Shown one piece after another: positions 39,283 to 47,527 of a stretch of 64,000 nucleotides of DNA. How positions within the stretch are numbered: position 1 is the stretch's first letter; the number at the start of each line of letters is the position of its first letter. The translations under genes were made by a program, and so were the position numbers. The stretch is from Streptomyces sp. ALI-76-A (GTDB lineage Bacteria; Actinomycetota; Actinomycetes; Streptomycetales; Streptomycetaceae). The notes below the pieces were generated by a model. It was not told where the DNA came from and made no database searches. It saw only the letters and a program-made list of their open reading frames with translations. Location: positions 7,068,001 to 7,132,000 of the forward strand of contig NZ_JASVWB010000002.1 in NCBI RefSeq assembly GCF_030287445.1, given 5' to 3'.

Positions 39283-40092
39283 CTAACGCTCCTTGAGCGC
39301 CTCTTCGATGGTTCGCATGACCTGGTCGAGGGGGGCGTCCGTGCGGGCGACCGTCACCAGCACCTCGCCGTGCGCGGAGACCGTCGCAGGGGCCGGCCGG
39401 GGGGCCGCGGTGCGGCCGGCGCCGATGCCCGTCCCGAAGGTCCTGCGCACGATCCCGAAGGCGTGGTCCAGCTGCGCCTCGACGTCGCCCTGACCGCCGG
39501 CCCGCAGCCAGCGCCGCAGGACGTGGTTGTGGGCGGTCACCACGGCGGACGCGGCGACCTCAGCCAGCAGCGGGTCGTCGTTGGCGTCGTCGTCGTGCGC
39601 GTGCTCGTCGAAGTGGCCCAGGAGGTAGCGGGTGAAGAGGCGCTCGTAGCGGGCCACCGACGCGATCTCCGCCTCCCGCAGGGTGGGGACCTCGCGGGTG
39701 AGCTTGTACCGGGCCACCGAGATCTCCGGCCGGGCCGCGTACATCCGCATGACCTCCTTGATGCCGCGGCACACCGTGTCGAGCGGATGCTCGTGCGCGG
39801 GGGCGGCGTTCAGGACGGCCTCGGCCCGGATCAGCGTGTCGTCGTGGTCCGGGAAGATCGCCTCTTCCTTGGAGCGGAAGTGGCGGAAGAAGGTGCGGCG
39901 GGCGACGCCGGCCTGGGCCGCGATCTCGTCGACCGTGGTCGCCTCGTACCCCTTGGTCGCGAACAGTTCCATCGCGGCGGCCGCCAGTTCGCGCCGCATC
40001 TTGAGCCGCTGGGCGGCGGCGCGACTGCTGGCGGCGCTCTCCGGCGCGTCGGGCGTAGCTGGTGTACGGGCGGACTTGGCGGGCTGGGGCAT
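39283..40092 (-). CDS. TetR-family transcriptional regulator
   Basis: A 269-residue regulator. The N-terminal helix-turn-helix (ATTVDEIAAQAGVARRTFFRHF) follows a 40-residue basic/Ala-rich leader. The ligand domain has an Asp/His-rich loop (DEHAHDDDANDD) around residue 190. The start is ATG 40092; an alternative ATG at 40110 has a poorer upstream site. It lies between the ccr operon and the double dehydrogenase, both on the same strand, so acyl-CoA-responsive control of one or both is a fair guess. Confidence 0.88.
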   Translation of the reverse strand: MPQPAKSARTPATPDAPESAASSRAAAQRLKMRRELAAAAMELFATKGYEATTVDEIAAQAGVARRTFFRHFRSKEEAIFPDHDDTLIRAEAVLNAAPAHEHPLDTVCRGIKEVMRMYAARPEISVARYKLTREVPTLREAEIASVARYERLFTRYLLGHFDEHAHDDDANDDPLLAEVAASAVVTAHNHVLRRWLRAGGQGDVEAQLDHAFGIVRRTFGTGIGAGRTAAPRPAPATVSAHGEVLVTVARTDAPLDQVMRTIEEALKER

Positions 40093-40252
40093 GACCTGAA
40101 CGTACTCCATGCGCGCAGCGTGCCGTGCAGGTCCGGGGGTTCCCCCGCCCGGTACGGGCGGGGGAGAACCGGGCTCGCCGGGCGGGGGAGAGCTGCCGTG
40201 GCCGAGCAGCCCGCCCCAGTCCGCCTCCGCGGAGAACCAGTCGCCCGGCGGC

Positions 40253-42058
40253 TCAGCGCCGGGCATGCTCGCGGAAGCCGCGGCCCGTCTTGCGGCCGAG
40301 GCAGCCCGCGGCCACCAGGTGCTCCAGGAGCGGCGCCGGGGCCAGGCCCGGGTCGCGGAACTCGCGGTGCAGGACCTTCTCGATGGCCAGGGAGACGTCG
40401 AGCCCGACGACGTCCAGGAGTTCGAACGGACCCATCGGGTAGCCGCCGCCCAGCTTCATCGCCGCGTCGATGTCGTCGAGCGACGCGTAGTGCTCCTGGA
40501 CCATCTTGATCGCGTTGTTGAGGTACGGGAACAGCAGCGCGTTCACGATGAAGCCCGCGCGGTCCCCGCAGTCGACCGCGTGCTTCCTGACCTCGGCACA
40601 GACCTCGCGGACCGTCGCGTGCACGTCGTCGGCCGTCAGGACCGTGCGGACCACCTCGACCAGCTTCATCGCCGGCGCGGGGTTGAAGAAGTGCATCCCG
40701 ATCACGTCCTGCGGACGCGAGGTGGCGCGGGCGCAGGCGACCACCGGCAGCGAGGACGTCGTGGTGGCCAGCACCGCGCCCGGCTTGCAGACCTTGTCCA
40801 GCGTCGCGAACAGCTGCCGCTTGACCTCCAGGTCCTCGGCGACGGCCTCCAGGGCCAGATCGACGTCGGCGAACGCGTCGTACGAGCCCGCCGTGGTGAT
40901 CCGGTCCAGGGTCTGCGCGGCGGCCTCGGCGGTCAGCCGGCCCTTGTCGACGGAGCGTGAGAGCGACGTGCCGATCCGGTCCTTGGCGGCCTGCGCCTTC
41001 TCCTCGCTGCGGGCGGCGAGCACGACCTGGTAGCCGGCCTTGGCGAACACCTCGGCGATACCGGACGCCATGGTTCCGGAGCCCGCGACACCGACCGAGC
41101 GGACCGGCCGGCCGGGCACCCGGGGGCCGTCGGACCGGGGCGTCAGGGCGTCCGGCACGACCGTCTCGCTGCCGGGGGCCTCGTACGTGTAGAAGCCGCG
41201 GCCCGACTTACGGCCGGTCAGGCCCGCCTCGCTGAGCTGCTTGAGGATCGGGGCGGGAGCGTGCAGCCGGTCACGGGACTCGGCGTACATGGCCTCCAGG
41301 ACCGTCCGCGCGGTGTCGACGCCGATCAGGTCGAGCAGGGCGAGGGGGCCCATCGGCAGCCCGCACCCGAGCCGCATCGCGGCGTCGATGTCCTCGCGGG
41401 AGGCGTACTTCGCCTCGTACATCGCGGCGGCCTGGTTGAGGTAGCCGAACAGCAGCCCGTCGGCGACGAATCCGGGGCGGTCGCCGACCGCGACGGGCTC
41501 CTTGCCCAGCTCGACGGCGAGGTCGGTGACCGCGTCGACGGCCTGGGGCGCGGTCAGCACGGACGAGACGACCTCGACCAGCTTCATGGCCGGCGCCGGG
41601 TTGAAGAAGTGCAGACCGAGCACGCGCTCGGGGCGGGCCGAGTCGGCGGCGAGCCGTGTGACGGACAGCGCGTTGGTGCCGGTCGCGAGAATCGCCCCGG
41701 GCCGCACGATCCCGTCGAGCTCGCGGAAGATCTGCTGCTTGATCTCGTACGACTCCGGAGCCACCTCGATGACGAGGTCGGCGTCGGCCGCGGCACGCAG
41801 GTCGGTCGAGGTGCGGACCCGGGCGAGCGCGTCGGCACGCTCCCGCTCGGTCAGCCGGCCGCGCTCCACGGAACGGGCGGTCGCGGTCTCCAGGGCGGCG
41901 AGGGCCCGGGCGGTCGCCGCCTCGCTGATGTCGATGCCGACGACCTCGCGGCCGGCGGTGGCCAGGACCTCGGCGATGCCGGTGCCCATGGTGCCGAGGC
42001 CGACGACGGCGACGGTCTGCAGCGGGGACAGAGGGGTGTCGGACAGGGGAGTGGCCAT
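40253..42058 (-). CDS. Tandemly duplicated 3-hydroxyacyl-CoA dehydrogenase
   Basis: A 601-residue protein made of two complete 3-hydroxybutyryl-CoA dehydrogenase units of about 290 residues each. Unit 1 has VAVVGLGTMGTGIAEVLATAG and ERVLGLHFFNPAPAMKLVEV; unit 2 repeats them as VGVAGSGTMASGIAEVFAKAG and QDVIGMHFFNPAPAMKLVEV. Each unit ends with a YPMGPFELLD-type motif and TGRKSGRGFY or LGRKTGRGF. Both active sites look intact. It would reduce acetoacetyl-CoA or oxidise 3-hydroxyacyl-CoA, supplying crotonyl-CoA precursors. Start ATG 42058. Confidence 0.93.
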   Translation of the reverse strand: MATPLSDTPLSPLQTVAVVGLGTMGTGIAEVLATAGREVVGIDISEAATARALAALETATARSVERGRLTERERADALARVRTSTDLRAAADADLVIEVAPESYEIKQQIFRELDGIVRPGAILATGTNALSVTRLAADSARPERVLGLHFFNPAPAMKLVEVVSSVLTAPQAVDAVTDLAVELGKEPVAVGDRPGFVADGLLFGYLNQAAAMYEAKYASREDIDAAMRLGCGLPMGPLALLDLIGVDTARTVLEAMYAESRDRLHAPAPILKQLSEAGLTGRKSGRGFYTYEAPGSETVVPDALTPRSDGPRVPGRPVRSVGVAGSGTMASGIAEVFAKAGYQVVLAARSEEKAQAAKDRIGTSLSRSVDKGRLTAEAAAQTLDRITTAGSYDAFADVDLALEAVAEDLEVKRQLFATLDKVCKPGAVLATTTSSLPVVACARATSRPQDVIGMHFFNPAPAMKLVEVVRTVLTADDVHATVREVCAEVRKHAVDCGDRAGFIVNALLFPYLNNAIKMVQEHYASLDDIDAAMKLGGGYPMGPFELLDVVGLDVSLAIEKVLHREFRDPGLAPAPLLEHLVAAGCLGRKTGRGFREHARR

Positions 42059-42456
42059 CGCGGGCTCCAGGAATGAGGTGACGACTGGGAGCGCGCCCGG
42101 TACGCCGGCGGAACCCGGCCGAAGCCGGGCCGACGGGCGTACCGAGGGCGAGAAGGAGTGCGGGTGATGCCGGGCTGACTGGCGCACACGCCCGGTGCCG
42201 TGACCACGGGCGTGCACACGCCCGGGGACGGCGGGAACCGGCCGGCCCTGTCCCGGGGCCGGGCCGTACTGGTACGCGGTGTACCGAACCGACTGCTTCC
42301 GCGGTGGCTGCGTCACCAGGCCACCGCGAACAGATCAAACAGATCTACGAGTGGGTAACTCGCTCGTATGAGCTTAACCGGTGAGTAACGAGCGCGCCAG
42401 CCCCGAGTTTGCGCGAGACGTCCCGGCCTCGCGGCGCGGCCCCTAATCTCGGGTCC
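42059..42456. promoter_or_regulatory. Divergent promoter region between dehydrogenase and HEAT gene
   Basis: No gene is visible. The direct repeat ACAGATC-AA-ACAGATC (about 42330-42345) is followed by AT-richer sequence containing GTAACTCGCTC and GAGTAACGAGC, an imperfect inverted repeat at about 42354-42391. A TAATCT -10 candidate (42444-42449) lies seven bases before the HEAT ATG, suggesting a leaderless mRNA, although I find no good -35 at the right distance. Confidence 0.4.
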
Positions 42457-43032
42457 ATGGACGACGAGTTGCGATCACTCACGGAACGCTTACGGCAGGA
42501 GGCGGGGTCGTCGGTCGCGTACGACCGGCTCGTGGCCACCGAGGACCCCGACGAACTGGCGGGCGTGCTCACGGAGCCGGGACAGCCGCTGTGGGCCAGG
42601 GAACTGGCCGCGTTCCGGCTCGGGTTGGCGGGCGACCGGCGGGCCTTCGAGCCCCTCGTCCTGTTCCTCAACCACCGCGACCCGCCGCGCTGCGCCTCCG
42701 CGGCGTACGCCCTGGCCCGCCTCGGCGACCCCCGCACCGCCCGCGCCGCCGCCGCCCTCGCCACCAACGAACTGCGCGTCGCCTACGCCCTGCACCCGGT
42801 CCGGCTCCTGGTCGACCTGCGCGCCCCCGAGGCCGTGCCCGCGCTGATCACCACTCTGCGACGGCGGCTGCGCCCGCACGACCCGTACCGGCGGGTGGCC
42901 CTCGCCTGCGTGGAGGGGCTCGGCGCCCTGGGGGACACCCGGGCCGCACCGGTCCTCAACGAGGCGCTGGCCCACCCGGTGCTCGCCGAGGCCGCCGTGC
43001 ACGCGCTGGCCCGGATCCCGAGGCAACGGTGA
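42457..43032 (+). CDS. HEAT-repeat protein
   Basis: A 191-residue alpha-helical solenoid with about four HEAT/PBS-lyase-like repeats, for example ARELAAFRLGLAGDRRAFEP, CASAAYALARLGDPRTARAA and VALACVEGLGALGDTRAAPV. No catalytic residues are evident; it is probably a scaffold. Its 3' end overlaps, antisense, the C-terminus of the frameshifted GNAT gene by 77 bases. Function unknown. Confidence 0.85.
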   Translation: MDDELRSLTERLRQEAGSSVAYDRLVATEDPDELAGVLTEPGQPLWARELAAFRLGLAGDRRAFEPLVLFLNHRDPPRCASAAYALARLGDPRTARAAAALATNELRVAYALHPVRLLVDLRAPEAVPALITTLRRRLRPHDPYRRVALACVEGLGALGDTRAAPVLNEALAHPVLAEAAVHALARIPRQR

Positions 43033-43560
43033 GCCGTCGGCCGACGAGATCCTTCGCGTACCGCACCTCGGGCACGGCCACGCCCTCCACCTCGAAGGCC
43101 TCCTGCGCGCCGTCGGCGCGGAAACCCGCCCGCTCGTAGAAACGCCGGCGCCGCTGTTGCCCTCGATCACCCACAGGAGCACGCGCGCGTGTCCGGCGGC
43201 GGCGCACAGCCGTACCGACTCCTCGAGGAGCGCGTGGCCGATGCCGCCGCCGAACCGCTCGGGATCCACGTAGATCGCGTACAACTCCGCGTCCCTGGTG
43301 CGGACTTCGCCGTCCCGGTACGGTCCGTGGCAGGCCCACCCGACGAGTTCGCCCGCCCGCTCGGCGACCAGGTCCACCACGCCGGCGTCACCCCGGGTGA
43401 AGCGGCTGCGGTGCCGCTCGGCATCCGCGGCCACGTCCATGGCGTCGAGGTGCGCCCGCGGCATCAGCCCCCGGTACACGCTCCGCCAGCCCGCGACGCG
43501 GATCTCCGCCACCCGCCCGCAGTCGGCGAGCGTCATGTCCCGGACGCGGAGGTCCGTCAT
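42956..43560 (-). pseudogene. GNAT acetyltransferase with one-base frameshift
   Basis: From ATG 43560 the frame encodes a GNAT fold (VRDMTLADCGRVAEIRVAGW ... ELYAIYVDPERFGGGIGHAL, the acetyl-CoA loop). Near 43149 the frame breaks after EGNSGA; one extra C would restore GNSGARRFYERAGFRADGAQ and the normal C-terminus in the next frame. The loss sits in a run of C/G, so a sequencing error is quite possible. The start overlaps the RidA stop by four bases, so the two form an operon. Confidence 0.85.
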
Positions 43561-43955
43561 CCGGGCACCACCGCCAGCGCCTCGATCTCCATCAGAAACT
43601 CCGGGCGGACCAGTGCGGCGACCTGGACCGCGGAGGCGGCCGGCAACTGGTCGTCGGGTATGTGGGCGGCGCGGGCCGCGCGGATCGCGGGCAGGTGGGC
43701 CATGTCCGTGACGAAGTAGGTGAGTCTGAGGACGTCGTCGAAGGTCGCTCCCGCGCCGGCCAGGCAGCGGCGGAGGTTCTCGAAGACCTGGCGGGCCTGC
43801 GCCGCCGGGTCGCCCGCGCCGACGAGTCCGCCGTCCGCGTCCAGCGGGAGCTGGCCGGAGACGGCCACGAGGCGACCGGTGCCCAGGACGACGTGACTGT
43901 ACTGGGCGGCGGGGAAGACCCCGTCGGGGGCGGGAATCCTGGTCAGATCACTCAT
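43557..43955 (-). CDS. RidA-family (YjgF) protein
   Basis: A 132-residue RidA-fold protein. The family pattern is present (GVFPAAQYSHVVLGTGRLVAVSGQ in pieces, VFENLRRCLAGAG, DVLRLTYFVTDM), but the final arginine/glutamate motif reads LVRPEFLMEIEALAVV. Classic RidA hydrolyses reactive enamines and imines; this subgroup is less certain. The start is ATG 43955; ATG 43979 is a possible alternative. Confidence 0.85.
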   Translation of the reverse strand: MSDLTRIPAPDGVFPAAQYSHVVLGTGRLVAVSGQLPLDADGGLVGAGDPAAQARQVFENLRRCLAGAGATFDDVLRLTYFVTDMAHLPAIRAARAAHIPDDQLPAASAVQVAALVRPEFLMEIEALAVVPG

Positions 43956-44017
43956 GGGTCCATCGTGGACCATGGGTCTGACAACGCCCCCGACGGGATC
44001 GCGGTGCGGGGGGGCCG

Positions 44018-45598
44018 TCAGCCCCGGAAGCCGAGCAGCCCGTGCAGGGTCGAACCGTGCGCCGTGGCCGAAGCCGTCTTCGCCGCGCTCAGCGGCTCGG
44101 GGTCGGGCAGCGCCTGGCAGACCGCGTCGGCCTCGCCGTGGCCGCGCGGCACCGTGCCGTCGGACAGGTACCGCGCCAGGTGCCTGTCCAGGCAGGTGTT
44201 CCCGCTGAGGGTGATGCCGTGGTTCCCGCCGCCCTCCTCGACGACCAGGCTGGAGCGGGCGAGCAGCCGGTGGGCCGTGACGCCGCCCTCGTACGGGGTG
44301 GCCGCGTCCCCGGTCGCCTGGAACAGCAGCGCCGGGGGCAGCTTGCCGTTGGCGACGTTCACCGGCTTCAGCGACGTGACCGGCCAGAACGCGCAGGGCG
44401 CGTTGTACCAGGCGTTGTTCCAGGCCATGAACGGCGCCTTCTCGTACACCGCCCAGTTGTCCTCGCGCCACTGGTCCCAGTCGCGCGGCCAGGAGGCGTC
44501 ACGGCACTGCACCGAGGTGTAGACGCTGTAACCGTTGTCGCCGGAAGGGTCGACGGCGGCGAAGTCCTCGTACGCCTCGACCAGCGGGTCGGCGTTCTTG
44601 TCGTTCACGTACGCCGCGAACGCCTCGGCCAGATAGGGCCAGTAGCCGTTGTAGTAGCCGCCCGGGATGAACGTGTCCTCCAGCTCGGAGGCGCCCACCT
44701 TCCCCTCGGCCGGCTTCTTGGCGAGCGCCGCCCGCATCGCGTACCACTCGGCCTCGATCCTCTCCGGATCGGTGCCGAGCCTGTACGTGGCGTCGTGCCG
44801 GGCGATCCAGGACATCAGCGCGCGGTGGCGGTCGTTGAAGGCGTAGTCCTGGGCGAGGTTGTCGTCGTACCACACGCCGGTGGGGTCGACGATCGAGTCC
44901 AGGACCAGGCGCCGCACCCGCTCCGGGTAGAGCTTGCCGTAGACCGCGCCCAGGTAGGTGCCGTACGAGTAACCGAAGTAGTTGATCTTCTTGGCGCCCA
45001 GTGCCGCGCGGATCGCGTCCATGTCCCGTACGGCGCTGACCGTGTTGATGTACGGCAGCACGCTCGCGTACTTCTTGCCGCAGGCGGCGGCGAAGGACTT
45101 GGCGCGGGAGAGGTTGGCCCTCTCGATCGCGGGCGTGCTCGGCAGGGAGTCGGGGCGCACCGGGTCGAAGTGACCAGGCCTGCAGTCGAGGGCGGGCTTG
45201 CTCGCACCCACCCCGCGCGGGTCGAAGCCGATGACGTCGTACTGGGCCGCGACCGCCTCGGGCAGCGAGGAGGCGACGAATCCCGCCAGCGTCAGACCAC
45301 TGCCGCCGGGGCCGCCCGGGTTGACCAGCAGCGGGCCCTGGTACTTCTTGGCGGTGTGCGGGACGCGCGACAACGCGAGCGTGATCTGCTTCCCGCCCGG
45401 CTCGGCGTGGTCGAGCGGGACCTTCAGGGACGCGCACTGGAGCGTCGGGTAGTCGGTGGTGCCGCACTTCTTCCAGCTGAGCTTCGCGGCTCGGGCGGTG
45501 GGCGGGACGGTCGGGGAGCTGGCGTCGGCGGGGACGGCCGTGAAGGTTCCGGCCATGACGACGGCGGCTGCGCACAGCACGGCTGCGCGTTTTCTCAT
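44018..45598 (-). CDS. Secreted tripeptidyl-aminopeptidase-like alpha/beta hydrolase
   Basis: A 526-residue exported serine hydrolase of the Streptomyces Tap/SlpD/SlpE family. A Sec signal peptide (MRKRAAVLCAAAVVMAGTFT) is followed by the oxyanion strand NPGGPGGSG, nucleophile serine in FGYSYGTYLG, Asp in FQATGDAATPYEGG and His in GGNHGITLSG. The C-terminal TAP-type cap is present. It should remove tripeptides or process secreted proteins. A palindrome lies about 105 bases upstream of the start. Confidence 0.92.
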   Translation of the reverse strand: MRKRAAVLCAAAVVMAGTFTAVPADASSPTVPPTARAAKLSWKKCGTTDYPTLQCASLKVPLDHAEPGGKQITLALSRVPHTAKKYQGPLLVNPGGPGGSGLTLAGFVASSLPEAVAAQYDVIGFDPRGVGASKPALDCRPGHFDPVRPDSLPSTPAIERANLSRAKSFAAACGKKYASVLPYINTVSAVRDMDAIRAALGAKKINYFGYSYGTYLGAVYGKLYPERVRRLVLDSIVDPTGVWYDDNLAQDYAFNDRHRALMSWIARHDATYRLGTDPERIEAEWYAMRAALAKKPAEGKVGASELEDTFIPGGYYNGYWPYLAEAFAAYVNDKNADPLVEAYEDFAAVDPSGDNGYSVYTSVQCRDASWPRDWDQWREDNWAVYEKAPFMAWNNAWYNAPCAFWPVTSLKPVNVANGKLPPALLFQATGDAATPYEGGVTAHRLLARSSLVVEEGGGNHGITLSGNTCLDRHLARYLSDGTVPRGHGEADAVCQALPDPEPLSAAKTASATAHGSTLHGLLGFRG

Positions 45599-45701
45599 GG
45601 AGTCCTCCCAGGACGGAGGGTCTGCGGACCGCGGGGGTCACGGTTCCCGCCGCATCGTCCCGGAAAGCGCCCCCGGAAGAACGGAATCTGCCAAGTCTTG
45701 A

Positions 45702-45711
45702 CCCAATTGGG
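45702..45711. promoter_or_regulatory. Palindrome CCCAATTGGG upstream of the Tap-like gene
   Basis: A perfect 10-base palindrome lies about 105 bases upstream of the hydrolase start, next to TTGGCAGATTCCG on the minus strand. It could be an operator or part of a promoter. It also lies 24 bases from the radical SAM stop. Confidence 0.3.
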
Positions 45712-45734
45712 CAGGGGTATGCGCTCGGATGACC

Positions 45735-46772
45735 TCAGATCAGCGAAAGCTGGGTCGGCTCGGGCAGATCGGGTCGATCCGGCTCGGGCTCCCGGACCCG
45801 GCGCGGCATCCCCGCGCGCGTGGGACCGATGCCGTACTCCTCGGCCAGCTCGTGCACCTGACGGGTGATCCGGCGCTGGTACCACTTCGGGGCGTACGAG
45901 CCGTCCGCGTACAGCCGCTCGTACCGGCGCACCAGATGCGGGTGCTCCCGGGCCAGCCAGGCCATGAACCACTCCCGGGCACCGGGCCGCAGATGCAGCA
46001 CCAGCGGGGTGACCGACGTGGCCCCGGAGGCCGCGACGGCCCGCACGGTGTCCCGCAGCTGGGCCGGCTGGTCGCCCAGGAACGGGATCACCGGCGCCAT
46101 CAGCACCCCGCACTCGATGCCGTGCTCGCCCAGCGTCCGTACCACCTCCAGGCGCCGCTCCGGGGCGGGCGTGCCCGGTTCCACGGTGCGCCACAGTTCC
46201 GGGTCGGTGAAGCCGACCGAGACCGAGATGCCGACGTCCGTCACCTCGGCGGCCTGGACCAGCAGGTCGAGGTCGCGCAGGATCAGCGTCCCCTTCGTCA
46301 GGATCGAGAAGGGGTTGGCGTGGTCGCGCAGCGCGCCGATGATGCCCGGCATCAGGCGGTAGCGGCCCTCCGCGCGCTGGTAGCAGTCGACGTTCGTGCC
46401 CATCGCGATGTGCTCGCCCTGCCAGCGGGGGGAACCGAGCTGGCGGCGCAGCAGCTCGGGCGCGTTCGTCTTGACCACGATCTGCGAGTCGAAGCCGAGG
46501 CCGGTGTCGAGGTCCAGGTAGCTGTGGGTCTTGCGGGCGAAGCAGTACACGCACGCGTGCGTGCAGCCCCGGTAGGGGTTGACCGTCCACTGGAAGGACA
46601 TCCGGGAGACCGCCGGCACCCGGTTGATGATCGACCGGGCACGGACCTCGTGGAAGGTGATCCCGCGGAACTCGGGCGTGTCGAAGGTACGGGTGATCAC
46701 CGCGTCGGCGCCGAACAACGCGGCGTCGGCCCGGCTGTGGTCGCCGGAGTCCGTGAGGTTCTCCCAGCGCAT
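45735..46772 (-). CDS. Radical SAM protein, Rv2578c / spore-photoproduct-lyase-like
   Basis: A 345-residue radical SAM enzyme with the cluster motif CTHACVYC near residue 69, preceded by QWTVNPYRG. It is of the group related to spore photoproduct lyase and typified by mycobacterial Rv2578c. The N-terminus WENLTDSGDHSRADAALFGA and the C-terminal WYQRRITRQVHELAEEYG are group features. The reaction is unknown. Its promoter contains a perfect GAAC-N4-GTTC LexA box, implying DNA-damage induction. Start ATG 46772, with good GAGGAGGC just upstream. Confidence 0.9.
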   Translation of the reverse strand: MRWENLTDSGDHSRADAALFGADAVITRTFDTPEFRGITFHEVRARSIINRVPAVSRMSFQWTVNPYRGCTHACVYCFARKTHSYLDLDTGLGFDSQIVVKTNAPELLRRQLGSPRWQGEHIAMGTNVDCYQRAEGRYRLMPGIIGALRDHANPFSILTKGTLILRDLDLLVQAAEVTDVGISVSVGFTDPELWRTVEPGTPAPERRLEVVRTLGEHGIECGVLMAPVIPFLGDQPAQLRDTVRAVAASGATSVTPLVLHLRPGAREWFMAWLAREHPHLVRRYERLYADGSYAPKWYQRRITRQVHELAEEYGIGPTRAGMPRRVREPEPDRPDLPEPTQLSLI

Positions 46773-46798
46773 GAGGCCTCCTCGGTAGCACTGTCCCC

Positions 46799-46830
46799 AG
46801 AATAGAACACCCGTTCGCATGATCGTGCAA
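46799..46830 (-). promoter_or_regulatory. Promoter with LexA (SOS) box
   Basis: GAACACCCGTTC (46805-46816) matches the Gram-positive SOS box GAAC-N4-GTTC exactly. It lies between a -35 (TTGCAC, 46825-46830) and a -10 candidate (TATTCT, 46799-46804, or TCTATT one register up, which gives an 18-base spacer). Repression by LexA and induction on DNA damage is the direct prediction. Confidence 0.78.
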
Positions 46831-46931
46831 CGGCCGTTTCCGACCGCTTCCGGGACCCCGATTTGGGTGCCCGGGCACCGGGGTGGTTGGCTTGCCCCCA
46901 CCCCCGAGAACTCAGGTCCTGGAGGACGTCA

Positions 46932-47375
46932 ATGGCGCAGGTCGAGGCCACTACGGAGCGAGTCGTCGCGGCGGACGCGGAGAAGGTGTTCGACGCCCTC
47001 GCCGACTACACCGGCACGCGCGGGAAACTGCTGCCCGAGCAGTTCAGCGAGTACGAGGTGCGGGAGGGCGGCGACGGCGAGGGCTCCCTCGTCCACTGGA
47101 AGCTCCAGGCCACCAGCAAGCGGGTGCGCGACTGCCTTCTGGAGGTCACCGAGCCCACCGACGGCGAGCTCGTCGAGAAGGACCGCAACTCCTCCATGGT
47201 CACCACCTGGCGGGTCACCCCGGCCGGCGAGGGCAAGTCCCGGGTCGTCGTCACCACGACCTGGCAGGGTGCCGGCGGCATCGGCGGCTTCTTCGAGAAG
47301 ACCTTCGCGCCCAAGGGGCTCGGCCGCATCTACGACGCCGTGCTGGACAAGCTGGCCACCGAGGTCGAGCGGTAG
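46932..47375 (+). CDS. SRPBCC (polyketide cyclase/START-like) family protein
   Basis: A 147-residue helix-grip protein that begins VEATTERVVAADAEKVFDAL and ends with an amphipathic helix (FAPKGLGRIYDAVLDKLATE). It should bind a small hydrophobic ligand or lipid; no catalytic function is visible. ATG 46932 follows GGAGGA by 6 bases. Confidence 0.88.
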   Translation: MAQVEATTERVVAADAEKVFDALADYTGTRGKLLPEQFSEYEVREGGDGEGSLVHWKLQATSKRVRDCLLEVTEPTDGELVEKDRNSSMVTTWRVTPAGEGKSRVVVTTTWQGAGGIGGFFEKTFAPKGLGRIYDAVLDKLATEVER

Positions 47376-47527
47376 AGCCAACGGGCGGCTCGTGACGGGA
47401 GGTTGGCCCCCTCACCGGTTCGAGTGGATCTCCGTGCCCCCCGGCGTCCCGCCGTAACTCGTCGCGCTTGCTCACAGTTGTCGCTTTACGCGGGAATTGT
47501 GCGGCAGCGCGACGAGGGGAGCGGCAC

